DNA from: Kitasatospora terrestris
GTDB lineage: Bacteria; Actinomycetota; Actinomycetes; Streptomycetales; Streptomycetaceae
Reading direction: 5' to 3'
Length of the DNA stretch: 64,000 nt
Assembly (NCBI RefSeq): GCF_039542905.1
Contig: NZ_BAABIS010000001.1
Location: 5,952,001-6,016,000, forward strand
Notes under the pieces: generated by a model
Told to the model about the DNA's origin: nothing
The model's database searches: none
The model's input: only the letters and a program-made list of their open reading frames with translations
Position numbers and translations under genes: made by a program
Shown here: positions 28,546 through 36,398 of the stretch, piece by piece
Position numbering within the stretch: position 1 is the stretch's first letter
How the letters are laid out: each line of letters starts with the position of its first letter

Positions 28546-29919
28546 TCAGCCCAGGTCGAGCGAGCGCAGGACCAGCCCGGTGGCGGGCTTGGGGCCGAAG
28601 GAGGTGGACTTGCGCGGCATGGTGACGCCCTGTTCGGCCAGACGGCGGACCACCCGCTCCTCGACGGGGTGGAGCAGCACGGCGGTGCCGCCGGTGCGGG
28701 CGGCCTCGGCCTCGGCGGCTTCGGCGGAGTGCAGGTAGCCGATGTCGTCGGGGCCGTCGGGGACGCGCCAGGTGTGGTCGAGCAGGGTCTCGTGGAGCAC
28801 GGTGGCGTCGAGCCGGCGCCACTCCTCGGGGCGGTCGGTGCGGACGGTGTCGGCGAGGAGGGCCGGGTCGGGGTCGCTGAGCAGCCGGTAGCTGCCGTCG
28901 CCCGCGGTGAGCAGGAAGGCGTTGGCGTCCGAGCGCTTGGCGTCGGCGAGGGCGTGCAGGGCGGCGTCGAGCGGGCCGGGGACGTCCTTGACCTGCCAGT
29001 GGTCGCCGAGGGCGGCGAGCGCGCGGTCGAGGGGGAGGCGGTAGAGGACGCGGTGGATGGCGCGGACGGCCAGCGGGTAGCGGGCGGTGTCGACGAGCAG
29101 GACCAGGCCGCGGTCCCAGGGGCTGCGGGGGAGGTGGCGGTGCTCGCGCTGGAGCCGCAGGTACATCTCCCAGCGGTGGTGTCCGTCGGCGATGAGGGCG
29201 CGGCAGGTGGCGAGGTCGCGGGTGACCCGGGCGAGGTCGGCGGGGTCGGTGACGGCCCACAGCCGGTGGTCGGTGCCGTCGCTGGTGGTGGTGGCGAGCA
29301 GGGGCTCGTGCCGGACGGTGCGCTCGATGACGTCGGCGGCGCCGCCGTTGCCGCGGTAGGTGAGCAGCAGCGGTTCGAGGTTGGCGCGGGTGGTGCGCAT
29401 CAGGCCGACGCGGTCGGCGACGGGGCGGGGCATGACGTCCTCGTGGGGGAGGACGACGCCGGCTTCGCGTCCGCTGACGGCGAGGGCGCCGATCAGGCCG
29501 CGCTGCAGGGTGTCGGGGCCGTCGCCGTGCAGGCGCTGCTCGTAGACGTAGAGCGCGGGGACGGGGTCGGCGGTGAGGACGCCCTGCTGGCGCCACTGGG
29601 CGAGGAGGCGGGCGGCGTGCCGGTAGCGGGTGTCGCGGTCGGGGCGGTCGCCGGCGTCCTCGGGTTCGGGGCGGGGCAGGATGAGGCGCACGATGTTGTG
29701 CGGGTCGGCGGTCTCGAGGTCGAGGCGGCGGTCGGGGTCGACGACGTCGTACGGGGGTGAGGTGACGGCGGCCAGCGTGCCGACCCGGTCGGGGACGTAG
29801 CGCAGGCCCCGGAACGGGGACAGGGACAGTCCTGCGGTGGCGACGTGGCCGGGGTCTCCGGGGCCGCCCGCCGAGGGCTCTGCGCCGCTTTCGGCACGGT
29901 GTGAGCTCATCTTGGGCAT
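28546..29919 (-). CDS. DUF1015 family protein
   Basis: A 457-aa cytosolic protein that matches DUF1015 over its length. Family marks are the opening LSPFRGLRYVPDRVG, the TSPPYDVVDP block, LYVYEQRL, and IADGHHRWEMYLR near residue 235. The last is the best-conserved stretch and resembles the ParB-like/SerK nucleotide-binding signature. The function is not established; a kinase-like or nucleotide-binding role is suspected in the literature on related folds. ATG 29919 and ATG 29910 are both possible starts. It shares a bidirectional terminator with the repeat-protein gene. Confidence 0.87.
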   Translation of the reverse strand: MPKMSSHRAESGAEPSAGGPGDPGHVATAGLSLSPFRGLRYVPDRVGTLAAVTSPPYDVVDPDRRLDLETADPHNIVRLILPRPEPEDAGDRPDRDTRYRHAARLLAQWRQQGVLTADPVPALYVYEQRLHGDGPDTLQRGLIGALAVSGREAGVVLPHEDVMPRPVADRVGLMRTTRANLEPLLLTYRGNGGAADVIERTVRHEPLLATTTSDGTDHRLWAVTDPADLARVTRDLATCRALIADGHHRWEMYLRLQREHRHLPRSPWDRGLVLLVDTARYPLAVRAIHRVLYRLPLDRALAALGDHWQVKDVPGPLDAALHALADAKRSDANAFLLTAGDGSYRLLSDPDPALLADTVRTDRPEEWRRLDATVLHETLLDHTWRVPDGPDDIGYLHSAEAAEAEAARTGGTAVLLHPVEERVVRRLAEQGVTMPRKSTSFGPKPATGLVLRSLDLG

Positions 29920-30003
29920 GTTAGTCGGGTAGTCCTTGTTGAGAGATCACTATGTGCGCGGCCGCGGCGGCCGCGGGCGGTGGGACCGGAAGCGGGGTAC
30001 GGC

Positions 30004-30543
30004 ATGGTGGGTGGGCACGGGTACCTGAACGGCAACAGCGCGGACGGTGGGGCGGGCATTCCCGGCGGCGGGGCGGGGGAGGACGGCGCGGGGCTGCCGG
30101 AGGGCGGCGTCTACGACTGGTTCCGGCGAGGGGTGCTGCTGCTGGAGCAGCGGCACCCGGCCGCGGCGGTGCAGTTGCTGGCGCGGGCGGCGGAGGCGGA
30201 GCCGGGGTCGAGATCGATCCGGGAGGCGCTGGCCCGGGCGCAGTACGACGCGGGGTCGTACGCGGAGGCACTGGAGAACTTCCGGACGGTGGCGCAGGCG
30301 GATCCGACGGACGACTACGCTCAGTTCGGTTGGGGAGTGGCGGCGGCGCGCCTGGGTGATTTCGAGGCGTCGGCGAAGCACCTGTCGTTGGCGGTGGCGA
30401 TGAGCCCGGAGAACGCGCACTACCGGGCGGCGCTGCGGCAGACGCGGGCGACGCTGGCGGCCCGGGCGGGTGCCTACGGGCCGCTGCTGCCGGGTGCCCC
30501 CGGGTACGTGGCGCCGCCGCAGGACCCCGAGCAGGGCGTGTAG
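30004..30543 (+). CDS. Small tetratricopeptide repeat protein
   Basis: A 179-aa protein. A Gly-rich N-terminus is followed by three TPR-like helical pairs at residues 35-140 (AAVQLLARAAEAEPGS, YAEALENFRTVAQADPTDDY, ASAKHLSLAVAMSPEN). The Pro-rich tail is disordered. It lies just upstream of the HAD phosphatase gene. The same order (tyrS, TPR, HAD) is known in Mycobacterium (Rv1689, Rv1691, Rv1692), from memory. I chose ATG 30004; GTG 29980 in the same frame is possible. The partner is unknown. Confidence 0.82.
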   Translation: MVGGHGYLNGNSADGGAGIPGGGAGEDGAGLPEGGVYDWFRRGVLLLEQRHPAAAVQLLARAAEAEPGSRSIREALARAQYDAGSYAEALENFRTVAQADPTDDYAQFGWGVAAARLGDFEASAKHLSLAVAMSPENAHYRAALRQTRATLAARAGAYGPLLPGAPGYVAPPQDPEQGV

Positions 30544-30575
30544 CCGACCGACGAGATGGCAGAGGTGGAAGAGGG

Positions 30576-31616
30576 ATGACGCAGGGCGCCGCCGGAGGGT
30601 CCCGGGTCGCGCCGGGCGGTTGCGACCGTCCGCTGACCGGGGCGTACGACACCGCGCTGTTGGATCTGGACGGGGTGGTGTACGCCGGCCCGGCCGCGAT
30701 CGAGCACGCGGTGGAGTCGTTGGCGGTGGCGCGGGCCGCGGGGATGCGGCTGGCGTACGTCACCAACAACGCCTCGCGGCCGCCGCGGGTGGTGGCGGCG
30801 CACCTGTCGGAGCTGGGTGTGCCGGCCGAGCCGGAGGACGTGATCAACTCGGCGCAGGCGGCGGCGCGGCTGGTGTCGGAGCGGGTGCCGGCCGGGTCGA
30901 AGGTGCTGGTGGTCGGCGGCGCGGGGCTGGAGGAGGCGCTGGTCGAGCGCGGTCTGGTGCCGGTGCGTTCGCTGGACGAGGACCCGGCGGCGGTGGTGCA
31001 GGGCTACGACCCGACGATCGGCTGGGCGGACCTGGCGGAGGCCTCGTACGCGGTGGGCCGGGGGCTGCCGTGGGTGGCGTCCAACACCGACATGTCGATT
31101 CCGACGGCGCGGGGCATCGCGCCGGGCAACGGGACGCTGGTGGCGGCGGTGCGGGCGGCGACCGGGGCGGAGCCGGAGGTGGCGGGCAAGCCGCTGCCGC
31201 CGATGCACCGGGAGACGGTGATCCGTACGGGTGCGCGGCGGCCGCTGGTGGTCGGTGACCGGTTGGACACGGACATCGAGGGCGCGTTCAACGGCGGGGT
31301 GGACAGCCTGCTGGTGTTCACGGGGGTGACGACCCCGGCGATGCTGCTGTCGGCGCCGGTGGAGCACCGGCCGACGTACCTGGCGGAGGACCTGCGCGGG
31401 TTGTTGGAGGCGCAGCCGGAGGTGGTGGCGCTGGGCGGTGGGGCGTTCGGCTGCGGCGGCTGGTCGGCGTCGGTGGTGGACGGTGCGCTGCGGCTGGAGG
31501 GCGCGGGGGAGCGCTGGGACGGTCTGCGGGCGCTGTGCGGCGCCGCCTGGTCGGCGCTGGACGTGACGGGGGCGGCGCCGGACGGGCGGAAGGCGCTGGC
31601 CGAGCTGGCGCTGTAG
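30576..31616 (+). CDS. HAD-IIA family phosphatase (NagD-like)
   Basis: A 346-aa hydrolase. HAD motif I is LLDLDGVVY near residues 28-36. The IIA cap and motif II carry AYVTNNASRPP near 65. Motif III/IV is PLVVGDRLDTDIEGA near 225. A C-terminal extension after residue 275 is not part of the HAD core. The mycobacterial homologue Rv1692 is a glycerol-3-phosphate phosphatase, and the syntenic place suggests the same role here. It starts 32 bp after the TPR gene, with GGAAGAGGG before the ATG. Confidence 0.87.
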   Translation: MTQGAAGGSRVAPGGCDRPLTGAYDTALLDLDGVVYAGPAAIEHAVESLAVARAAGMRLAYVTNNASRPPRVVAAHLSELGVPAEPEDVINSAQAAARLVSERVPAGSKVLVVGGAGLEEALVERGLVPVRSLDEDPAAVVQGYDPTIGWADLAEASYAVGRGLPWVASNTDMSIPTARGIAPGNGTLVAAVRAATGAEPEVAGKPLPPMHRETVIRTGARRPLVVGDRLDTDIEGAFNGGVDSLLVFTGVTTPAMLLSAPVEHRPTYLAEDLRGLLEAQPEVVALGGGAFGCGGWSASVVDGALRLEGAGERWDGLRALCGAAWSALDVTGAAPDGRKALAELAL

Positions 31617-31632
31617 GCCCGGGCCGTACGCG

Positions 31633-31651
31633 CCGGGGCCGTAAGCCCCGG
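31633..31651. terminator. Short GC hairpin between convergent HAD and SCP2-like genes
   Basis: CCGGGGC and GCCCCGG form a 7-bp stem with a 5-nt loop in a 37-bp gap. Confidence 0.45.
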
Positions 31652-31653
31652 GG

Positions 31654-32001
31654 CTAGAGGAGGGTCCGCAGGCGGAGCAGGTCGCGGAAGCCGGCTTCGA
31701 GGCGGACCCGTCCGGCGGCCCAGGCGGAGGCGAAGTTGAGCCTGCCGCCGACCAGGGCGACCAGGTCGTCGCCGCTCATGGTGAGCCGGATGTCGGCCTT
31801 GGTGGCGGGCCTGCCGGGGGCCTCGGTGACGTCGGTGATCCGGCCGTCGCGCAGGCGGCCGGTGAACGTCAGGTCGAGGTCGGTGAGGTGACAGGTCAGC
31901 GAGCGGTCGAGGTCGGCCGCCTTGCGGACGTCGCCGGTGGAGCCGGCGAGGTTGTGGCTGAGCTGCTCCAGTGCCGTGCGGCACTCCTCGATGGTGGCCA
32001 T
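31654..32001 (-). CDS. SCP2 sterol-binding-like domain protein
   Basis: A 115-aa protein. The pattern LTFTGRLRDGRITDV, ADIRLTMSGDDLVALVGGRLN and SAWAAGRVRLEAG matches the SCP2-like fold, a hydrophobic-cavity lipid-binding domain. It has no signal peptide. I chose the ATG at 32001. It lies between the HAD gene (convergent) and the Lys-rich-tail gene (divergent). The ligand is unknown; such small SCP2-like proteins are common in actinobacteria. Confidence 0.8.
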   Translation of the reverse strand: MATIEECRTALEQLSHNLAGSTGDVRKAADLDRSLTCHLTDLDLTFTGRLRDGRITDVTEAPGRPATKADIRLTMSGDDLVALVGGRLNFASAWAAGRVRLEAGFRDLLRLRTLL

Positions 32002-32106
32002 GGCGGTGGGGCTCCTGGTGCGGGCGGGTACTCGTCCGGTCCACGCTAGCGCAGCGGTTGGCGGAGTCGGAGGGCCGAGCTGCGGCGGGCGGGCGGGGGT
32101 TGGGGG

Positions 32107-32112
32107 TAGCGT
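32107..32112 (+). promoter_or_regulatory. Candidate -10 box of the Lys-rich-tail/tlyA operon
   Basis: TAGCGT lies 48 bp before the ATG at 32160, in the divergent intergenic region. No -35 is clear. Confidence 0.3.
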
Positions 32113-32159
32113 CGGGTGTCGGGAAGTCCGGTGCACGGCGCGAGCGAGGAGGCACAGGG

Positions 32160-33029
32160 ATGCTGCGGGATGCGGTGCGGGGCGTGGTGGTGGTCGCCGC
32201 GGAGCTCGCCGAGGAGGCGGGGCGGCGGGCGCTGGGGGCGGCGGAGGGGCTGCTGGCGCGCGGCGGGGTGGACGTGGCGGAGCTGGAGCGGCGGCTGGGC
32301 GGGCCGTTCCCGACGTCGCCGGAGGAGCTGCGGACGCTCGCCGGGGAGGCGGTGACCGCGGGCCGGGCCGGGATCGACCTGGTGACCGGGGTGGCGCGCA
32401 GCGAGGTGGAGCGGGTCTTCGAGAAGGTCGGCGACCAGGTGGTGAAGGTGGGCGTGGTGCTCAGCTTCCTGGAGTCGAAGCTGCGGGAGGTCGAGGAGGA
32501 AGAGCCGGCGCCGGCGAAGCCGGAGAGCCGGGCGGGCGGGCTGTTCCAGGCGGGCTGGGAGGCGGAGGCACCGGCCTACGAGTCCGAGCCGGGCAACGGC
32601 TGGGACGCGGAGGAGTGGGCCGAGCCGGAGCCGGAGGACGTGCCGTCGGCGGCACCGGTGGCGCCGGAGAGGGCCGCGCCGAGGAAGGCGGCCGCGAAGG
32701 GGAGCACTCCGGCGACGGGCGGGGCGGCCGAGAAGGCCACGGCGAAGAAGAGCACGGCGAAGAAGACGGCGTCCGCGGGTACGGCGAAGAAGGCGGCGGC
32801 GAAGAAGACCGCGTCCGCGTCCGCGGGTGCGGCGAAGAAGACCACGGCGAAGAAGACCACGGCGAAGAAGACGGCGTCCGCGTCCGCGGGTACGGCGAAG
32901 AAGGCGGCGGCCAGGAAGGTCGCGGTGAAGAAGACCGCGGCGGCGGGCACCGCGCGGAAGACGTCGGCGAAGAAGACCACCGTGGTGCGGCGCAGCAGCA
33001 GTGCGAAGGGGAGCGGTTCCGATGGCTGA
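32160..33029 (+). CDS. Helical protein with histone H1-like Lys/Ala-rich tail
   Basis: A 289-aa protein. Residues 1-115 are predicted helices without membrane segments and look phasin-like (VVVVAAELAEEAGRRALGAAEGLLA, VFEKVGDQVVKVG). Residues 115-185 are acidic. Residues 190-289 are a basic tail of AKKTA/AKKST/SASAGTAKKA repeats, similar to the Lys-rich tails of actinomycete HU-like proteins and histone H1. I chose the ATG at 32160, with GAGGAGG 7-13 nt upstream. It overlaps the 51-aa gene by 8 bp and leads an operon with tlyA and perhaps nadK. DNA or RNA binding by the tail is inference. Confidence 0.82.
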   Translation: MLRDAVRGVVVVAAELAEEAGRRALGAAEGLLARGGVDVAELERRLGGPFPTSPEELRTLAGEAVTAGRAGIDLVTGVARSEVERVFEKVGDQVVKVGVVLSFLESKLREVEEEEPAPAKPESRAGGLFQAGWEAEAPAYESEPGNGWDAEEWAEPEPEDVPSAAPVAPERAAPRKAAAKGSTPATGGAAEKATAKKSTAKKTASAGTAKKAAAKKTASASAGAAKKTTAKKTTAKKTASASAGTAKKAAARKVAVKKTAAAGTARKTSAKKTTVVRRSSSAKGSGSDG

Positions 33030-33177
33030 GCTGGAGCCGACCGGCCATCCGGGGGTGGACGACGCGCTGGCCCGGCTGGAGGAGCTGGACGGGGTGGACA
33101 CGCAGGCGCGGGTCGAGGTGTACGAAGATGTTCACCGGCGGCTGTCCGAGTCCCTGGCCGCCCTCGACAGCGAGTGA
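33022..33177 (+). CDS. Small conserved acidic protein, 51 aa
   Basis: A 51-aa protein that overlaps the previous gene by 8 bp and precedes tlyA by 25 bp. It is acidic and helical (GVDDALARLEELDGVDT, EVYEDVHRRLSESL). A similarly small protein, Rv1693, occupies the same place between the HAD gene and tlyA in Mycobacterium, from memory. It has no recognised domain. Intact frame and translational coupling support it. Function unknown. Confidence 0.82.
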   Translation: MAELEPTGHPGVDDALARLEELDGVDTQARVEVYEDVHRRLSESLAALDSE

Positions 33178-33202
33178 TTCTTCGTAGGAGCTGAGTTCCC
33201 CA

Positions 33203-34012
33203 GTGGCAGTGGCACGACGCCGTCTCGACGCGGAGCTGGTCCGTCGCAAGTTGGCCCGGTCGCGCGAGCACGCGAGCGAGTTGATCGCGGCGGGCCGGGT
33301 GACGGTCGGCGGTACCACGGCGACCAAGCCGGCGACCCAGGTGGAGACGTCGGCGGCGGTGGTGGTGGCGAAGGACGACAGCGACCCGGAGTACGTGTCG
33401 CGGGGCGGCCACAAGCTGGCGGGGGCGTTCGCGGCGTTCGTGCCGCAGGGGCTGCTGGTGGAGGGGCGCCGGGCGCTGGACGCGGGTGCGTCGACCGGCG
33501 GGTTCACCGACGTGCTGCTGCGCGCGGGCGCGGCGCACGTGCTGGCGGTGGACGTCGGCTACGGGCAGCTGGCGTGGTCGCTGCAGAGCGACGAGCGGGT
33601 GACCGTGATGGACCGCACCAACGTCCGGGAGCTCACGCCGGAGCAGACCGGCGGGCCGGTGGACCTGGTGGTGGGCGACCTGTCGTTCATCTCGCTGGGC
33701 CTGGTGCTGCCGGCGCTGGTGGGCTGCTGCGCGCCGGACGCGGACCTGGTGATGATGGTCAAGCCGCAGTTCGAGATCGGCAAGGAGCGTCTGGGCAGCG
33801 GCGGTGTGGTGCGCAGCCCGGAGCTGCGGGCGGAGACCGTCCGGCAGGTGGCGGACCAGGCGTGGGCGCTGGGTCTGGGGGTGGTGGCGGTGACGGCGAG
33901 CCCGCTGCCGGGCCCGTCGGGGAACGTGGAGTACTTCCTGTGGCTGCGCCGGGGTGCGGAGCGGCTGGATCCGGCGGACGCGGACCGGGCGGTGGCACAG
34001 GGCCCGCAGTAG
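33203..34012 (+). CDS. tlyA: TlyA family 16S/23S rRNA (cytidine-2'-O)-methyltransferase
   Basis: A 269-aa protein of the TlyA/hemolysin A family, which 2'-O-methylates cytidines of rRNA in both subunits and affects capreomycin susceptibility. An S4 RNA-binding domain spans residues 5-65 (RRLDAELVRRKLARSREHASELI). The SAM motif is LDAGASTGGFTDVLL near residues 92-106. Catalytic Lys/Asp/Glu-type positions include RGGHKLAGA and VGDLSFISLGL. The start is GTG at 33203, with AGGAG 13-17 nt upstream. nadK follows. Confidence 0.92.
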   Translation: MAVARRRLDAELVRRKLARSREHASELIAAGRVTVGGTTATKPATQVETSAAVVVAKDDSDPEYVSRGGHKLAGAFAAFVPQGLLVEGRRALDAGASTGGFTDVLLRAGAAHVLAVDVGYGQLAWSLQSDERVTVMDRTNVRELTPEQTGGPVDLVVGDLSFISLGLVLPALVGCCAPDADLVMMVKPQFEIGKERLGSGGVVRSPELRAETVRQVADQAWALGLGVVAVTASPLPGPSGNVEYFLWLRRGAERLDPADADRAVAQGPQ

Positions 34013-34137
34013 CGGTCGGCCGCGGCGGAGGACTTAGGCTACTTGGCAGGCGTCCGACCGCCGCGCAGACTGACTGGCGGCTCGACCGGGTCGCCGTGTG
34101 GCGGGACCGGCAGGCGTAGGGAGAGGGCAGCGGGCTG

Positions 34138-35040
34138 ATGAGTGACGTTCGTACGGTCTTTCTGATCGCGCACACGGGGCGGGAGGCGGCGCTGCGCAGC
34201 GTCGAGGGCCTGGTGCACGGCCTGCTGAAGGCCGGGATCAGGATCCGGCTGTTGGCCGCCGAGGCGGTGGGGCTGGATCTGCCGGAGGGCGTCGAGCTGG
34301 TCGGTGGCGGGCACGGCGCGGCGGACGGCTGCGAGCTGATCCTGGTCGCGGGCGGGGACGGGACGCTGCTGCGCGGTGCGGAGCTGGCCCGGGAGTCGGG
34401 GCTGCCGATGCTGGGCATCAACCTGGGCCGGGTGGGGTTCCTCGCGGAGGCGGAGCGGGACGACCTGGCGGTGGTGGTCGAGCGGGTGGTGGACGCCGAC
34501 TACGAGGTCGAGGAGCGGATGACGGTCGACGTCCTGGTGCGCACCAACGGCGATGTGGTGCACGAGGACTGGGCGCTGAACGAGGCGTCGATCGAGAAGG
34601 CGTCGCGGGAGCGGATGCTGGAGGTGGTCACCGAGGTGGACGGCCGTCCGGTGTCGAACTTCGGCTGCGACGGGGTGGTGCTGTCCACGCCGACCGGGTC
34701 GACGGCGTACGCGTTCTCGGGCGGCGGGCCGGTGGTGTGGCCGGAGGTGGAGGCGCTGCTGATGGTGCCGATCAGTGCGCACGCGCTGTTCGCGCGGCCG
34801 CTGGTGACCTCGCCGGACTCGGTGCTGGCGGTGGAGGTGCAGCCGAAGACGCCGCACGGGGTGCTGTGGTGCGACGGCCGCCGGTCGGTGGAGCTGCCGG
34901 CCGGGGCGCGGGTGGAGGTGCGCCGGGGGAAGACGCCGGTGCGGCTCGCGCGGCTGCACCGGGCGCCGTTCACGGACCGGTTGGTGGCGAAGTTCGCGCT
35001 GCCGGTGACCGGTTGGCGGGGGCGCACGGACACCCACTGA
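34138..35040 (+). CDS. nadK: NAD kinase
   Basis: Phosphorylates NAD to NADP; cytosolic, 300 aa. The GGDGT motif near residues 72-76 and the conserved NE.../SxxT blocks (ALNEASIEKAS near 145; DGVVLSTPTGSTAYA near 180) are intact. AGGGAGAGGG precedes the ATG. The usual downstream neighbour, recN, is displaced by 3.7 kb of accessory genes. A palindromic hairpin (35052-35067) follows. Confidence 0.94.
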   Translation: MSDVRTVFLIAHTGREAALRSVEGLVHGLLKAGIRIRLLAAEAVGLDLPEGVELVGGGHGAADGCELILVAGGDGTLLRGAELARESGLPMLGINLGRVGFLAEAERDDLAVVVERVVDADYEVEERMTVDVLVRTNGDVVHEDWALNEASIEKASRERMLEVVTEVDGRPVSNFGCDGVVLSTPTGSTAYAFSGGGPVVWPEVEALLMVPISAHALFARPLVTSPDSVLAVEVQPKTPHGVLWCDGRRSVELPAGARVEVRRGKTPVRLARLHRAPFTDRLVAKFALPVTGWRGRTDTH

Positions 35041-35094
35041 AGTGGGCGGCCGGGTTCCGGAACCCGGGTGCTTCGGACGGAACTTGACGGAGCG

Positions 35095-35107
35095 TCAGTG
35101 TCGTTGG
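35095..35107. promoter_or_regulatory. Palindrome upstream of the glycosyltransferase gene
   Basis: TGACG-GAG-CGTCA is a perfect 5-bp-arm dyad 45 bp before the ATG at 35152. It could be an operator of the TetR type. No TetR gene is adjacent. Confidence 0.35.
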
Positions 35108-35151
35108 AGGGGGCGCTGGCGTTTCCCTCCGTCGAATGAGGACTGACACCG

Positions 35152-36276
35152 ATGCGTTTCCTTTTCACCGGTCCGGCCGCGGCCGGTCACCTGTTCCCGA
35201 TGGTGCCGACGGCGCACGCGCTGCTGGCGGCGGGGCACGAGGTCCTGTTCGCGGGCTCGGCGCCGCTGGACTTCCTGCGCAACACCGGCATCCCGGTGGT
35301 GGACGTCGGTGACGGCGGCACGCTGGGCGACCACTTCGCGCGGATGCGCGAGGAGGGCGTGGAGTTCGTTTCCAACGGCCGGTCGGACGAGGAGACCTTC
35401 CGGCTCGCGGCGATCGGCTTCGCCCTGCACGCCCGGGTGACGGTGCCGGCGCTGCTGCGGGTGGCCGAGGCGTGGCAGCCGGACGTGCTGGTGCACGCGC
35501 CGTTCCAGGCGGCCGCGCCGCTGGTCGCGGCGAAGCTCGGGATCCCGACGGTGGTGCACAACTTCGGTGCGATGCCGACGGCGGCCATGGTGGGGATGCT
35601 GGCCGAGCAGTTCGCCGACGAGTACCGGGAGCACGGCGTGTCCGGTCCGGCGGTGGGCCGGGTGCTGGACGTGCTGCCCGCCTCGCTGGGCGGTGACGGG
35701 ACGGGCTGGCGCAGCCGGTACGTGCCGTACAACGGCGGCGGGGTGGTGCCGGTCGAGCAGCTCGGCGGAGCGGGCGGGCGTCCGAAGGTGGTGGTGACGC
35801 TGGGCACCGTGCTGACCGAGTGGGACGGCGTCCGGGCGATCACCGGGTTGGTGCGGCAGGCGGCCGCGGTGGACGCGGACTTCCTGCTGGCGGTCGGCGA
35901 GGCGGACCTGGCGATGCTGGGCGAGCTGCCGGCCAACGTCCGTCCGCTGCCGTGGGTGCCGCTGTCGGTGCTGGTGGGCGGGGTCGACGCGATCGTGCAC
36001 CACGGCGGGGACGGGTCGACGTGGACGTCGGCGGCGGCCGGGCTGCCGCAGCTGGTGCTGCCGCAGGGCGCCAACCAGTTCGTCAACGCCGGTGTGGTCG
36101 CCGACCAGGGCATCGGGCTGCGGTCGAGCTCCGAGGAGGTGGACAGCGCGCTGCTGGAGCGGCTGCTCACCGACGAGGGCCTGCGCAAGGCCGCGGCGGG
36201 TGTCCGGGCGGAGATCGCCGCGCTGCCCTCGCCGGCCGAGCTGGTGCCCGAGCTGGTGGCGTACGGGAAGCGCTGA
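35152..36276 (+). CDS. Family 1 glycosyltransferase (macrolide/MGT type)
   Basis: A 374-aa GT-B enzyme. The opening FTGPAAAGHLFPMVPTAHAL is the acceptor-binding signature of natural-product glycosyltransferases. The C-terminal donor site is VDAIVHHGGDGSTWTSAAAGLPQLVLPQGANQF; the usual HHGGAGT is changed to HHGGDGS. Length is normal. A TGAGGACTGACACC leader precedes the ATG at 35152. No sugar-nucleotide or polyketide genes are nearby, so it may inactivate a macrolide-like compound or modify a scattered metabolite. It lies in an accessory block between nadK and recN. A 48-49-bp tandem repeat begins in its last codons. Confidence 0.88.
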   Translation: MRFLFTGPAAAGHLFPMVPTAHALLAAGHEVLFAGSAPLDFLRNTGIPVVDVGDGGTLGDHFARMREEGVEFVSNGRSDEETFRLAAIGFALHARVTVPALLRVAEAWQPDVLVHAPFQAAAPLVAAKLGIPTVVHNFGAMPTAAMVGMLAEQFADEYREHGVSGPAVGRVLDVLPASLGGDGTGWRSRYVPYNGGGVVPVEQLGGAGGRPKVVVTLGTVLTEWDGVRAITGLVRQAAAVDADFLLAVGEADLAMLGELPANVRPLPWVPLSVLVGGVDAIVHHGGDGSTWTSAAAGLPQLVLPQGANQFVNAGVVADQGIGLRSSSEEVDSALLERLLTDEGLRKAAAGVRAEIAALPSPAELVPELVAYGKR

Positions 36277-36398
36277 CGACCGGCCCGGCCGGTGCCCGGG
36301 CGCACGGCGTACGGGAAGCACCGGCGGCTGTGCCGGGCCGGTGTCCGGGCGCACGGCGTACGGGAAGCGCCGGCGGCTGTGCCCGGCCGGTGTCAGAC
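36258..36398 (+). repeat. Three tandem 48-49-bp repeats starting inside the glycosyltransferase 3' end
   Basis: GGCGTACGGGAAGC recurs at 36258, 36306 and 36355. The first copy encodes the last residues VAYGKR and the stop. The next two are noncoding. The unit also contains CGGCCCGGCCGGTG-type and CCCGGGCGCAC blocks. Slipped-strand duplication of the gene end is the simplest origin. Confidence 0.85.
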
